A stretch of DNA of 64,000 nt from an uncultured Alphaproteobacteria bacterium (GTDB lineage: Bacteria; Pseudomonadota; Alphaproteobacteria; HIMB59): the NCBI GenBank assembly GCA_902557145.1, contig CACDYZ010000002.1, forward strand, positions 1 to 64,000. Reading direction: 5' to 3'. The notes beneath the pieces were generated by a model. That model saw nothing but the letters and a program-made list of their open reading frames with translations. It ran no database searches and was not told where the DNA came from. Position numbers and translations under genes: made by a program. Of the stretch, positions 37,421 to 46,124 are shown piece by piece (position 1 is the first letter of the stretch; each line of letters begins with the position of its first letter).

Positions 37421-37426
37421 CCTCCT
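37421..37426 (-). promoter_or_regulatory. strong ribosome binding site of the 70-aa gene
   Basis: On the minus strand AGGAGG stands 6 bases before the ATG at 37414. It is one of only a few full anti-Shine-Dalgarno matches in a window where most genes have weak sites. Confidence 0.65.
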
Positions 37427-37543
37427 AGTTTTTAAATACCTTAAATATCATTAAAAAAGCTCATTTGAACTAAAAAAATATAAAAATATTGATAAATAAT
37501 ACGTATTGGGATTGTTAAAATCTTTGATATAAAATTGATAATT

Positions 37544-37978
37544 ATGGATAAAAAAATTGCAATAATAAATGGACCAAATCTTGAAATGTTAGGTAAGCGC
37601 AAAGAAAGTGTTTATGGAAATTTCACCTTAAAAGACTTAGAAAACGAGTTACTTAAAGAGTCAGAGTCACTTGGCTATAGTCTTGATTTCTACCAAAGCA
37701 ATATCGAAGGTGAAATCATAAATAAAATAAATGGTCTTGATGAGTCATATGTTGGAATTATCATAAATCCAGGCGGTCTTACTCATACCTCAGTTTCATT
37801 ACACGACTCATTAGAAATTAAATCAATTTTGAAAATCGAAGTTCATTTATCTAATATATACTCAAGAGAGGACTTCAGGAGAAAGTCTTTAATAGCTCCA
37901 GCGTGTGATTGTTCAATTATTGGAATGGGTAAAGACGGATTTATTTATGCGTTAAGATATTTAACAAAAAAGCTCTAA
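37544..37978 (+). CDS. aroQ: type II 3-dehydroquinate dehydratase
   Basis: Third step of the shikimate pathway (dehydroquinate to dehydroshikimate), a dodecameric cytoplasmic enzyme. The 144 residues contain NGPNLEMLGKRKESVYG with the catalytic Tyr region, YQSNIEGEIINKI, INPGGLTHTSVSL, and EVHLSNIYSREDFR. The track starts at a TTG (37535); the ATG at 37544 (MDKKIAIINGPN) gives the normal family N-terminus. It stands alone on the plus strand, divergent from the 70-aa gene. Confidence 0.95.
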   Translation: MDKKIAIINGPNLEMLGKRKESVYGNFTLKDLENELLKESESLGYSLDFYQSNIEGEIINKINGLDESYVGIIINPGGLTHTSVSLHDSLEIKSILKIEVHLSNIYSREDFRRKSLIAPACDCSIIGMGKDGFIYALRYLTKKL

Positions 37979-38054
37979 TCCAATACTATTTCATAAATAT
38001 TTAATATTTTTTCCTTAAGTTATACACAAGCAATCTGTTCCAGAGTTAAAATAT

Positions 38055-38094
38055 TATAATATAATATTAACCTAAGAACGTTCCTATAGGAGGA
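38055..38094 (+). promoter_or_regulatory. ugpB leader: candidate -10 box and strong ribosome binding site
   Basis: A TATAAT at 38055-38060 is a good -10 candidate, with no convincing -35. The leader then carries the short palindrome GAACGTTC and the ribosome binding site AGGAGGA (38088-38094), which sits 4 bases before the ATG. The assignment of the promoter is tentative; the ribosome binding site is clear. Confidence 0.5.
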
Positions 38095-38098
38095 TATA

Positions 38099-39406
38099 AT
38101 GAAAAAACTAATTAGTATTTTTGTACTTTTAGTTTCTTTTGCATTCACATCAAACAGTTACAGTAAAACCGAAATTCATTGGTGGTATGGTAATAGTGGT
38201 TTTTTAGGTGATGTAATCATAGAAATAGCTAATCGATTCAACGACTCACAAGATGAATATATGGTTATTCCTACTGGTAAAGGAAGCTATGAGGACAACA
38301 TGGCAGCAACTATTGCTGCTTTTAGAGCAGGGGACCAACCTCACTACTCACAAGTCTATGACGCAGGTGCAGCTATCATGGTAGCACAAGTTAAAAATGG
38401 AGTTGTAATCGGCTTTGAAGAGATGGCTGAGAAATATGGTATTAGCGTTGATGCTGATAATTACATCCCAGGTATAAAAAACTTTTATGCAGACGGTGAT
38501 GGAAAAATGATCGGTGTTCCTTTTAATAGCTCTACTTGTTTAATGTATGCAAATATGGATATTTTAAATGAAGTTGGTATTGAAGAAGTTCCAAAAACAT
38601 ATGAAGAGTTTGAAGGCATGGCACAAAAGATACTTGATGCTGGTTATATACCACTTCTTCAAAGTCACAGCCCTTGGATCTGGACCGAAAACTTTTTTTC
38701 AAGACATAACTTACTAATGACTGATGGAAATAATGGTTACGACGATGTACCTACAACAACTCTTTTTGCTGATACAGAAGCGTTTGTTTACCATTGGACA
38801 AAAGTTAAGGAGTGGTATGAAAAAGGTTACTATGGTTATAAAGGAAGAGCATGGGGAGACAATCAAGCGCCTTTCACTAATGGTGAAGCTGCATTTTGGT
38901 TTGGATCTGCTGCCTCTTTTGGAGGTATGAAAGGCGTACTTCCAAACTTTACAACTAATCCAATTCCATATTGGGACTCCGTAACTGGTGGTAAAGAATA
39001 TCCAACATTCATTGGTGGTGCTGCTAATTGGATCTTAAATGGTCATACTGAAGAGGAGTACAAAGGACTTGCTAAATTTATTGAATTTATGGGTTCACCA
39101 GAAATGGATCTTTACTATCACAATATGACAGGTTACGCAGCAGTAACAAAAGGTGGAATTGAGCTTGCAGAAACAATTAATTTCTACAGAGCCTCACCTT
39201 ATCACAAAGCTGTTGGTGATCAATTAGGTCTAGAGGGTTCTACTATTCCAGGTGGATATAGAGCAGGAAACTGGCCTCAAATTCGTGAAGTAATTTATGA
39301 AAATGTTGAGCCAATGCTTAACGGAGATATTTCTGTCGAAAAAGCTCTAGGTAACATGGATAAGGGTGCAGCAAAGCTTTTAAAACAGTTTGCAAAAACT
39401 TTATAA
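38099..39406 (+). CDS. ugpB: sn-glycerol-3-phosphate ABC transporter substrate-binding protein
   Basis: Periplasmic receptor for glycerol-3-phosphate and its diesters. The 435 residues start with a Sec signal peptide (ending SNSYS), followed by the UgpB hallmark IHWWYGNSGFLGDVI, then GSYEDNMAATIAAFRAG, and the C-terminal half with QIREVIYENVEPML. Strong ribosome binding site and relatively G-rich codons (GGT, GCT) suggest high expression. First gene of ugpB-A-E-E-C, separated from ugpA by a hairpin. Provides phosphate and glycerol from membrane-lipid debris. Confidence 0.95.
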   Translation: MKKLISIFVLLVSFAFTSNSYSKTEIHWWYGNSGFLGDVIIEIANRFNDSQDEYMVIPTGKGSYEDNMAATIAAFRAGDQPHYSQVYDAGAAIMVAQVKNGVVIGFEEMAEKYGISVDADNYIPGIKNFYADGDGKMIGVPFNSSTCLMYANMDILNEVGIEEVPKTYEEFEGMAQKILDAGYIPLLQSHSPWIWTENFFSRHNLLMTDGNNGYDDVPTTTLFADTEAFVYHWTKVKEWYEKGYYGYKGRAWGDNQAPFTNGEAAFWFGSAASFGGMKGVLPNFTTNPIPYWDSVTGGKEYPTFIGGAANWILNGHTEEEYKGLAKFIEFMGSPEMDLYYHNMTGYAAVTKGGIELAETINFYRASPYHKAVGDQLGLEGSTIPGGYRAGNWPQIREVIYENVEPMLNGDISVEKALGNMDKGAAKLLKQFAKTL

Positions 39407-39420
39407 ATTATAATCTTTAG

Positions 39421-39450
39421 TTAAGGAGGGTATTTATATATCCTCCTTAA
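39421..39450 (+). terminator. hairpin between ugpB and ugpA (attenuator or mRNA-stabilising stem)
   Basis: TTAAGGAGG pairs perfectly with CCTCCTTAA (9 bp, 12-base AT-rich loop), beginning 14 bases after the ugpB stop and ending 6 bases before the ugpA ATG. It has no U-tract, so it is more likely to stabilise the ugpB message or reduce downstream expression. It also hides the only Shine-Dalgarno-like GGAGG upstream of ugpA. Confidence 0.72.
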
Positions 39451-39456
39451 ACACCC

Positions 39457-40335
39457 ATGAAAAAAGTTCAATTTAAATCATATTATTCTCAATATTTTTT
39501 TTTAGCACCGCAGTTATTAATTCTATTAATTTTTTTATATTGGCCAATCATTCAAACATTTAAAGATGCTTTTACAATGCAAGATGCTTTTGGCTTTGGC
39601 TCTCAGTTTGCAGGTTTTGATAATTTTTTATTTGTTTTTTCTGATCCGTCATACTTTACAGCTTTCAAATTTACTATAATTTATAGTTTTGTTATAACCC
39701 TTATTACTGGTTCAATTGGTTTATTACTTGCAGTACAAGCTAATAAAGTACTGCATGGTAAAAATGTTTATAAAACACTTTTAATTTGGCCTTATGCAAT
39801 TGCTCCTGCAGTTGTAGGTGTTATGGCAAATTATTTCTTTAGTGAAAGGTATGGCCTTTTACATCATTTGTTTAATAATCTGTGGGGATTTAACTGGTAT
39901 GAGGATGTCTTCGATGCTTATATTTATGTAATTATCGCAGGTTCTTGGAAACAAATAAGCGCTAACTTTATTTTCTTTCTTGCAGGTCTTCAAGCCATTC
40001 AAAAAACAGTTATAGAAGCTTCTATTATAGACTGTAAAAGCAATATTAGACGATTTTGGACAATTACATTTCCTTTACTAATGCCCACAACATTTTTTTT
40101 GATAATAATTAATATTACCTATGCTTTTTTTGATACATTTGGAATTATAGACACTACAACAATAGGTGCTCCTGGTAGTGAAACAAAAACATTAGTTTAT
40201 AAAGCGTATATTGATGGTTTTAAGGGATTAGACCTTGGTAGTGCAGGTGCCCAGTCAATTATGATGATGATAATCGTTTTATTTATAACGATTTTCCAAT
40301 TTAGATACATAGAAGGGAAAATTCATTACAATTAA
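39457..40335 (+). CDS. ugpA: sn-glycerol-3-phosphate ABC transporter permease UgpA
   Basis: Inner-membrane half of the Ugp channel (MalF-like). The 292 residues have six helices; the N-terminal FFLAPQLLILLIFLYWP and the ATPase-coupling loop EASIIDCKSNIRRFWTITFPLL are typical, though the latter has Cys instead of the usual Gly-containing loop. No ribosome binding site is seen directly before the ATG; the GGAGG upstream lies in a hairpin. It overlaps ugpE copy 1 by one base. Confidence 0.93.
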   Translation: MKKVQFKSYYSQYFFLAPQLLILLIFLYWPIIQTFKDAFTMQDAFGFGSQFAGFDNFLFVFSDPSYFTAFKFTIIYSFVITLITGSIGLLLAVQANKVLHGKNVYKTLLIWPYAIAPAVVGVMANYFFSERYGLLHHLFNNLWGFNWYEDVFDAYIYVIIAGSWKQISANFIFFLAGLQAIQKTVIEASIIDCKSNIRRFWTITFPLLMPTTFFLIIINITYAFFDTFGIIDTTTIGAPGSETKTLVYKAYIDGFKGLDLGSAGAQSIMMMIIVLFITIFQFRYIEGKIHYN

Positions 40336-41156
40336 TGACAAGGTATATCTCATCAACTATCAATCATTGTATTCTTTTAATCGGACTTCTGATTATGATT
40401 GTTCCAGTATGGATTATTTTTGCAAGTTCAACACATTCAAGCTTATTTATTAACACAAATGGTTTACAATTTTTTTTAGGAGATAATTTTATTGAAAATT
40501 ACTCAAGAGTTTTATTTAAAAAATCAGGTTTTTTTAATGAAATAACAGCTCTTAAAATGTTTTTTAACAGTTTTGTTATGGCAACGGGCATTGCAGCTCT
40601 CTCAGTAATTACATCTTTAATGGCTGCTTATGGTTTAGTTTATTTTAAAATTAAGTATGCAACTATAATATTTTGGTTAATTTTTATTACTCTATTAGTT
40701 CCTTTGGAGCTAAGAATTATGCCTTCATACATTGTTATGTCAAAATTAAATCTTGTAAATACATTTGCAGGTTTAATTCTTCCTATCTCAGCTTCAGCAA
40801 TTGCAACATTCTTTTTTCGTCAATTTTACAAATCAATTCCAGATGAGTTATTAGAAGCAGCTAAATTAGATGGAACTAGTAGTTGGAGATTTTTTATCGA
40901 TTTCTTAGTTCCTTTATCTAAAACAATGATAGCTGCAGTTTTTATTTTTATGTTTGTTTTTGGTTACAATCAATATTTATGGCCACTAATTATGACAACG
41001 AGTGAACAATATTGGACTGTTGTGATGGGTCTTAAGACAATGTACGGATCTATATCCGATCGTTTTGCATTTGTAATTATGTCAATGATACCACCAGTAG
41101 TAATAATAGTCTTTCTTCAAAAGTTATTTATTCAAGGGATATTTCAAAACAAATGA
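40335..41156 (+). CDS. ugpE: sn-glycerol-3-phosphate ABC transporter permease UgpE, copy 1
   Basis: MalG-type channel subunit that pairs with UgpA. The 273 residues show six helices and the coupling loop EAAKLDGTSSWRFFIDFLVPLSK. It is clearly a paralogue of the next gene: shared blocks include FWLIFITLLVPLE, TFFFRQFYK and QYLWPLIMTT. Compared with copy 2 it lacks the loop before the last helix (YGSISDRFAF instead of a longer GVALPRTGERFAY stretch). It overlaps copy 2 by four bases (ATGA). Confidence 0.93.
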   Translation: MTRYISSTINHCILLIGLLIMIVPVWIIFASSTHSSLFINTNGLQFFLGDNFIENYSRVLFKKSGFFNEITALKMFFNSFVMATGIAALSVITSLMAAYGLVYFKIKYATIIFWLIFITLLVPLELRIMPSYIVMSKLNLVNTFAGLILPISASAIATFFFRQFYKSIPDELLEAAKLDGTSSWRFFIDFLVPLSKTMIAAVFIFMFVFGYNQYLWPLIMTTSEQYWTVVMGLKTMYGSISDRFAFVIMSMIPPVVIIVFLQKLFIQGIFQNK

Positions 41157-42004
41157 AAATTAAACCTATAGAAATACTTTCACATATTATTTTAATTTTA
41201 GGTGTATTATTAATGGTACTACCAATTTGGTTTTCTTTTGCAACCTCCACCCACGATAATGTCTCGATAATGACTGAGGGTATGAAATTCTTTCTAGGTG
41301 AGAGTTTTTCTCAAAATTATAACGAAGTTCTCAATGAAAAAGGAGGATGGTCTGAAGAAGTTACAGCAGCCAGAATGTTTATGAATAGTTTCATCATGGC
41401 TCTTGGTATAGCTACTCTGAAAGTTGTAATTTCTGCAATGTCAGCTTATGCACTAGTTTATTTCAGATTTAAACTTGCTGTACCAATCTTTTGGTTAATT
41501 TTTATTACATTGTTAGTTCCGTTAGAGGTAAGAATTTTTCCAAGTTATAAAATAGTATCTGATCTTGGTCTTACAAATACTTATACGGGACTCATATTGC
41601 CCTTAGTTGCATCTGCTACTGCTACTTTTTTCTTTAGGCAATTTTATAAAACAATACCTGATGAATTATTAGAGTCTGCTAAGTTAGATGGTGCTAATAG
41701 CTGGAGATTTTTTATTGATTTTCTTTTGCCGCTCTCAAAGACAATGTTAGCTGCGATGTTTATTTTTATGTTTGTCTATGGTTATAGTCAGTATTTATGG
41801 CCTTTAATTATGACTACAGATGAAAAATATTGGACTGTTGTGATGGGAATGAAAATAATTTTTACAGAAAACTATGAGGGTGTTGCTTTACCTAGAACAG
41901 GGGAGAGATTTGCATATATAATCTTATCTATGTTACCTCCTGTGTTAGTTGTTGTAATTCTTCAAAGATGGTTTATCAAAGGTTTAATCCAAACAGAAAA
42001 ATAA
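41153..42004 (+). CDS. ugpE: sn-glycerol-3-phosphate ABC transporter permease UgpE, copy 2
   Basis: Second, tandem UgpE of 283 residues with the coupling loop ESAKLDGANSWRFFIDFLLPLSK intact, so it looks functional. The N-terminal region (WFSFATSTHDN) and the C-terminal GVALPRTGERFAYIIL resemble canonical UgpE somewhat better than copy 1. It is followed after one base by ugpC. Having both copies in one operon suggests either alternative UgpA-UgpE pairs or a recent duplication under divergence. Confidence 0.93.
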   Translation: MKIKPIEILSHIILILGVLLMVLPIWFSFATSTHDNVSIMTEGMKFFLGESFSQNYNEVLNEKGGWSEEVTAARMFMNSFIMALGIATLKVVISAMSAYALVYFRFKLAVPIFWLIFITLLVPLEVRIFPSYKIVSDLGLTNTYTGLILPLVASATATFFFRQFYKTIPDELLESAKLDGANSWRFFIDFLLPLSKTMLAAMFIFMFVYGYSQYLWPLIMTTDEKYWTVVMGMKIIFTENYEGVALPRTGERFAYIILSMLPPVLVVVILQRWFIKGLIQTEK

Positions 42005-42005
42005 A

Positions 42006-43052
42006 ATGAGTTTTTTAGAATTACAAAATATTACAAAAATTTATCCTAACGGAACAAAGGCTGTGAATGAAACATCTTTGAATATTGATAACGGTGAATT
42101 TGTTGTATTTGTCGGTCCTAGTGGATGTGGTAAATCAACATTATTAAGAATGATTGCTGGTTTAGAGGATATCACAAGTGGTGAAATATCATTAGATGGT
42201 AATATAATTAATAATATTGACCCTTCAGAAAGAGACGTGGCTATGGTTTTTCAAAATTATGCTCTCTATCCACATATGTCTGTATTCAATAATATGTCTT
42301 ATGGTCTGAAAAATAGGGGGATATCTAAAGATGAAATCAATAATAAAGTTAATGATGTTGCTAAACTATTAGAAATAGATCAATTACTCACAAGAAAACC
42401 AAGTATGCTTTCTGGTGGGCAAAGACAAAGAGTTGCAATGGGGAGAGCTATTGTCAGAAATCCAAAAATATTTTTATTTGATGAACCATTATCTAATCTA
42501 GATGCAAAACTCAGAAATCAAATGAGATTAGAAATAAAAAAATTACAGCGTCAAATGGGTGTAACAAGTATTTTTGTAACACATGATCAAACTGAAGCTA
42601 TGACCTTGGGTGATAGAATTGTAGTTATTAATAATGGAGTAGTTGAACAAGTTGGCACTCCTAAAGAGATTTACTCTAAACCAAATACTAAGTTTGTTGC
42701 AGAATTTATAGGTTCACCTCAGATGAATTTATTTCAATGCAAAATAGAAAATGGATTAGCTAAAATTTCAGATATGCAAATTAATTTAAATAATTCACTA
42801 AATATTCAAGATGCATGTATTGGCGTTAGACCAGATGACATTTTAATATCAGATCAAGGAGAATATTCTAGTTCAGCTAATCTAGTTGAGTATTTAGGTT
42901 CTGATATGATCATCTATTCAAGTGTCGGAGGACAAGAGTTTAGCTGCAAATTATCATCTAAAATTAATTTGAAAGCTGGTGATAATTTTAAATTCAACAT
43001 TTCTCCATCAGCACTACATGTTTTTGACAATAACTCAGGACAAAGAGTTTAA
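42006..43052 (+). CDS. ugpC: sn-glycerol-3-phosphate ABC transporter ATP-binding protein
   Basis: Energises the Ugp importer. The 348 residues have Walker A GPSGCGKSTLLRMIAGLE, the Q-loop MVFQNYALYPHMSV, signature LSGGQRQRVAMGRA, Walker B IFLFDEPLSNLDAKLR, and a C-terminal TOBE/MalK-like regulatory domain with GVRPDDI. It ends the operon; no ugpQ phosphodiesterase gene follows. Convergent with nadE, 28 bases away. Confidence 0.94.
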   Translation: MSFLELQNITKIYPNGTKAVNETSLNIDNGEFVVFVGPSGCGKSTLLRMIAGLEDITSGEISLDGNIINNIDPSERDVAMVFQNYALYPHMSVFNNMSYGLKNRGISKDEINNKVNDVAKLLEIDQLLTRKPSMLSGGQRQRVAMGRAIVRNPKIFLFDEPLSNLDAKLRNQMRLEIKKLQRQMGVTSIFVTHDQTEAMTLGDRIVVINNGVVEQVGTPKEIYSKPNTKFVAEFIGSPQMNLFQCKIENGLAKISDMQINLNNSLNIQDACIGVRPDDILISDQGEYSSSANLVEYLGSDMIIYSSVGGQEFSCKLSSKINLKAGDNFKFNISPSALHVFDNNSGQRV

Positions 43053-43080
43053 TTATTTCGAAATATAAAATTTTATAAAT

Positions 43081-43812
43081 TTACTTAGGTAAGATACAAA
43101 CAGGGATTGGGTTCATTTTATGAATATTATTTTTTCTTATCTCTAGATATTTATCTCTATTAGTGGAGTTATCATTAATCATTGCTTCTTCAATTTCAGC
43201 ATAATTTAATCCTACTTGATCTTCATCTGATCTTCCATCAGACCATAAACCATCTGTTGGTGCAGCATCAATAATATCTTGGTTGATCATTAATTCTTTA
43301 CCCATGTCCCATATCTCAGTCTTTAAACAATCTGCAATAGGAGATATATCAACACCTCCGTCACCGTACTTAGTATAAAAACCTATACCAAAATCCTCTA
43401 CTTTATTTCCTGTACCAACAACAATACCATTATTGCTAGCAGCGATTTGATATAAAGTTGTCATTCTTATTCGTGCTTGAGAATTTGCATAACCGTGTTC
43501 TGAATTATTTGAGTTTAGAGCTGTTTTGAAATTTTCAAAAACAGCTGATAAATCTATTTTTAAATCTTCAATATTTTCAAAGTTTTTCTTTAACCATGAT
43601 ATATGAGATAAGCCTCTGTCATTTGTAGCTTTATGATCCAAAATAGGCATATTAGCTACAATAGTTTTCAATCCTGTTTTAGCACTCAAAGTACTTGTTA
43701 CTGCTGAGTCTATACCGCCAGAAATACCTATCACTAAAGACTTAAAATTGTTGGAGTCTGCATAGGTTTTGATCCAATCACTAATATAATTTATCTTATC
43801 AATTGTGTTCAT
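43081..43812 (-). CDS. nadE: NAD+ synthase, ammonia-dependent type
   Basis: Final step of NAD synthesis (amidation of deamido-NAD with ATP). The 243 residues begin IDKINYISDWIKTY and contain the pyrophosphatase P-loop GISGGIDSAVTS (about residue 30), GTGNKVEDFGIGFYTKYGDGGVDISPI and PTDGLWSDGRSDEDQ. There is no glutaminase (nitrilase) domain, so it uses free ammonia. The gene is monocistronic and divergent from cfa. Confidence 0.94.
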   Translation of the reverse strand: MNTIDKINYISDWIKTYADSNNFKSLVIGISGGIDSAVTSTLSAKTGLKTIVANMPILDHKATNDRGLSHISWLKKNFENIEDLKIDLSAVFENFKTALNSNNSEHGYANSQARIRMTTLYQIAASNNGIVVGTGNKVEDFGIGFYTKYGDGGVDISPIADCLKTEIWDMGKELMINQDIIDAAPTDGLWSDGRSDEDQVGLNYAEIEEAMINDNSTNRDKYLEIRKNNIHKMNPIPVCILPK

Positions 43813-43943
43813 TTTTATAAAATTACGATAGTTTTCTTAACTAGTTTACAAAATAGTTTCATATTTTAATTCATTTTATCAATCAATATATGATAAAATT
43901 CTATAAATTTAACTGATATATATTTATTAATCATATATAGCTT

Positions 43944-45131
43944 ATGTCTTTTAGAATACTTAAATTTATCCTTAAAAAATTAATCAAATCTAAATCTATA
44001 TTAATAAAATCAGATAATTCAGAGTATTTAATCGATAATGGTAATGATGCTGTAATTCTTAAAATTAATAATAAAAACTTTCTTAAAAAAATTTATTATG
44101 CCCCTTCATTGGTGCTAACTGAGGGATACATGGATAAAAATTATGAGTTAGAAAATATCTCTTTTTATGAATTTTCAGAGTTATTAATTGATAATTATAA
44201 TAAATATCTAGAAAAAGTATCAAATAGTATTTTCTTTAAAATTTTTCTTATTATCAATCCTTTGTTTCAACTCAATTTTATAAAGAGTTCTAAAAATAAT
44301 GTTGCCAGTCATTATGACTTATCTGACAAACTTTATGACTTATTTTTAGATGAAACTAGACAATATTCATGTGCCTATTTTGAAAAAGATACTGATACTT
44401 TGAGCGATGCTCAAAACAATAAAATGAATAGATTAGCTGATAAACTTTTACTTAATTCATCTGATTATGTTTTGGATATTGGTTGTGGTTGGGGTTCTTT
44501 GAGTAAAAATTTTGTAAACAATTATAATTGTAATGTTAAAGGAATATCTCTATCTGAAGAACAAATTAAATACTGCAATGAACAACTTGAAAATAATAAA
44601 AATAAGGAAAAATTAAATTATTCTCTCCAAGATTATAGAGATGAAAATAATAGTTACTCAAAAATAGTATCAGTTGGTATGTTTGAACATGTTGGAAAGC
44701 CTTTTTATAAAACTTATTTTAAGAAAATAAATGAATTGTTATCAGATGAAGGAATAGCTGTAGTCCACACTATTGGTAATATAAGAACTCCTAAGCTAAC
44801 CCCAACTTTTATAAGAAAATATATATTTCCTGGTGGATATATTCCATCACTATCAGAAATTATGCCTGCAATAGAAAGTTCAGGATTAATAATATCTGAT
44901 ATTGAGGTTTTAAGATTACATTATGCTAAAACTCTCTCACATTGGTTTCAAAATTTTAAAAATTCTAAAGATGAAGTTTTAAAATTATATGATGAACGTT
45001 TTATTAGAATGTGGGAGGCTTATTTAAATTTAAGTGAATTATCTTTTTTAAAGGGAGATAATGTTATTTTTCAGCTTGTATTAACAAAAAAAAGAGACTC
45101 TTTTCCTTTGGTCCGAAAAAAAATAAATTAA
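43944..45131 (+). CDS. cfa: cyclopropane-fatty-acyl-phospholipid synthase
   Basis: SAM-dependent methylenation of unsaturated acyl chains in membrane phospholipids. The 395 residues contain the N-terminal lipid-binding region, SHYDLSDKLYDLFLDE, the methyltransferase motif VLDIGCGWGSLSKNF, MFEHVGKPFYKTYF, and IFPGGYIPSLSE, all typical of Cfa. Full length. The upstream gap of 131 bases is AT-rich with no evident regulatory structure. Confidence 0.93.
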   Translation: MSFRILKFILKKLIKSKSILIKSDNSEYLIDNGNDAVILKINNKNFLKKIYYAPSLVLTEGYMDKNYELENISFYEFSELLIDNYNKYLEKVSNSIFFKIFLIINPLFQLNFIKSSKNNVASHYDLSDKLYDLFLDETRQYSCAYFEKDTDTLSDAQNNKMNRLADKLLLNSSDYVLDIGCGWGSLSKNFVNNYNCNVKGISLSEEQIKYCNEQLENNKNKEKLNYSLQDYRDENNSYSKIVSVGMFEHVGKPFYKTYFKKINELLSDEGIAVVHTIGNIRTPKLTPTFIRKYIFPGGYIPSLSEIMPAIESSGLIISDIEVLRLHYAKTLSHWFQNFKNSKDEVLKLYDERFIRMWEAYLNLSELSFLKGDNVIFQLVLTKKRDSFPLVRKKIN

Positions 45132-45173
45132 TTATTATTATTTTTTAAGAATATACTTAAATATATCTACAAA

Positions 45174-46124
45174 ATGTCAAACGAGGGTAAAATAATAAAT
45201 TATTTTATAAAAAATTATAAAAAAATTGGAGATGACTGTGCCTATTTAAGTCAAACTAAACAGTTAATTTCATCAGATACACTCGTTGAAAACATACACT
45301 TTGACTCAAAGTATTTTACACCTAAAAATATAGCTCATAGACTATTTACTACAAATTACAGTGATATCCAATCATCAGGTGGAAAACCTAAGTACGTACT
45401 TTTAAATTTAAGTTTTCCAAATAAAAATTTTAAATTTGTAAACCAAATAATTAATAATTTTCATAGATATTGTTTAAAATATGGAATTGAAATAATAGGA
45501 GGTGACACAACTGCTTCTGATAAAATCTTTCTATCTCTGACCATTATTAGTGACGTAATAAATAAAAACGAGATAATAAAAAGATCTAATGCTAAAATTA
45601 ACGATAAAGTTTATACATTTTCTGGTATTGGATATTCAAAACTTGGTTATATGAATATTTACAATAATTTAAAATTACCCAAAAACATAAGTGCATTCTC
45701 AAAAAAGCAATTTTTAAGCCCTAAGATTTTTACTTATTATGATTTATTTAAAAAATTTAAATTAAATAGCTGTATGGATTTATCTGATAGTCTTTTAACT
45801 ACATTAAGAACTATTTCATCTCAATCAAATAAAAAAATTGTATTAAATAAGCTTTTAAATATTAATAAAAAATTACATGGTTACTTTAAAAATGATCAAC
45901 ATTACAATTCATTAATATTATCTAGTGGTGAAGAATTTGTCCCAGTTTTTAGCTCTCCTATGGATCTATTAAAATTTAATAATGAAGAGTCTTTTAAGAA
46001 GAGAGGTATTAAAATAACTTGTATTGGTCATATAGAAAAAGGGCAGGGTGTTTATCTTAAAAATTTTAATCTTAACAAAGTTAAAACATTTGATCATTTT
46101 AAAAGTAATTATTCCGCTTTATAG
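45174..46124 (+). CDS. thiL: thiamine-monophosphate kinase
   Basis: Phosphorylates thiamine monophosphate to thiamine diphosphate. The 316 residues show the PurM/ThiL fold motifs: KIGDDCAYL near the start, SSDTLVENIHF with metal-binding Asp, NYSDIQSSGG, EIIGGDTTAS, MDLSDSLL and SSGEEF. SelD belongs to the same superfamily, but the catalytic Cys/Sec loop of SelD is absent, so ThiL is the better call. It overlaps the selU gene tail to tail by 26 bases. Confidence 0.88.
   Translation: MSNEGKIINYFIKNYKKIGDDCAYLSQTKQLISSDTLVENIHFDSKYFTPKNIAHRLFTTNYSDIQSSGGKPKYVLLNLSFPNKNFKFVNQIINNFHRYCLKYGIEIIGGDTTASDKIFLSLTIISDVINKNEIIKRSNAKINDKVYTFSGIGYSKLGYMNIYNNLKLPKNISAFSKKQFLSPKIFTYYDLFKKFKLNSCMDLSDSLLTTLRTISSQSNKKIVLNKLLNINKKLHGYFKNDQHYNSLILSSGEEFVPVFSSPMDLLKFNNEESFKKRGIKITCIGHIEKGQGVYLKNFNLNKVKTFDHFKSNYSAL

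Noticed and set aside
43064-43077. 14-base palindrome between ugpC and nadE as a bidirectional terminator
   Set aside because: TATAAAATTTTATA is purely AT, has no loop and would form a very weak hairpin; expected by chance at this base composition.
45174-46124. SelD instead of ThiL next to selU
   Set aside because: Same superfamily and a tempting neighbour for SelU, but the SelD N-terminal catalytic Cys/Sec loop is absent and the ThiL motifs fit well.
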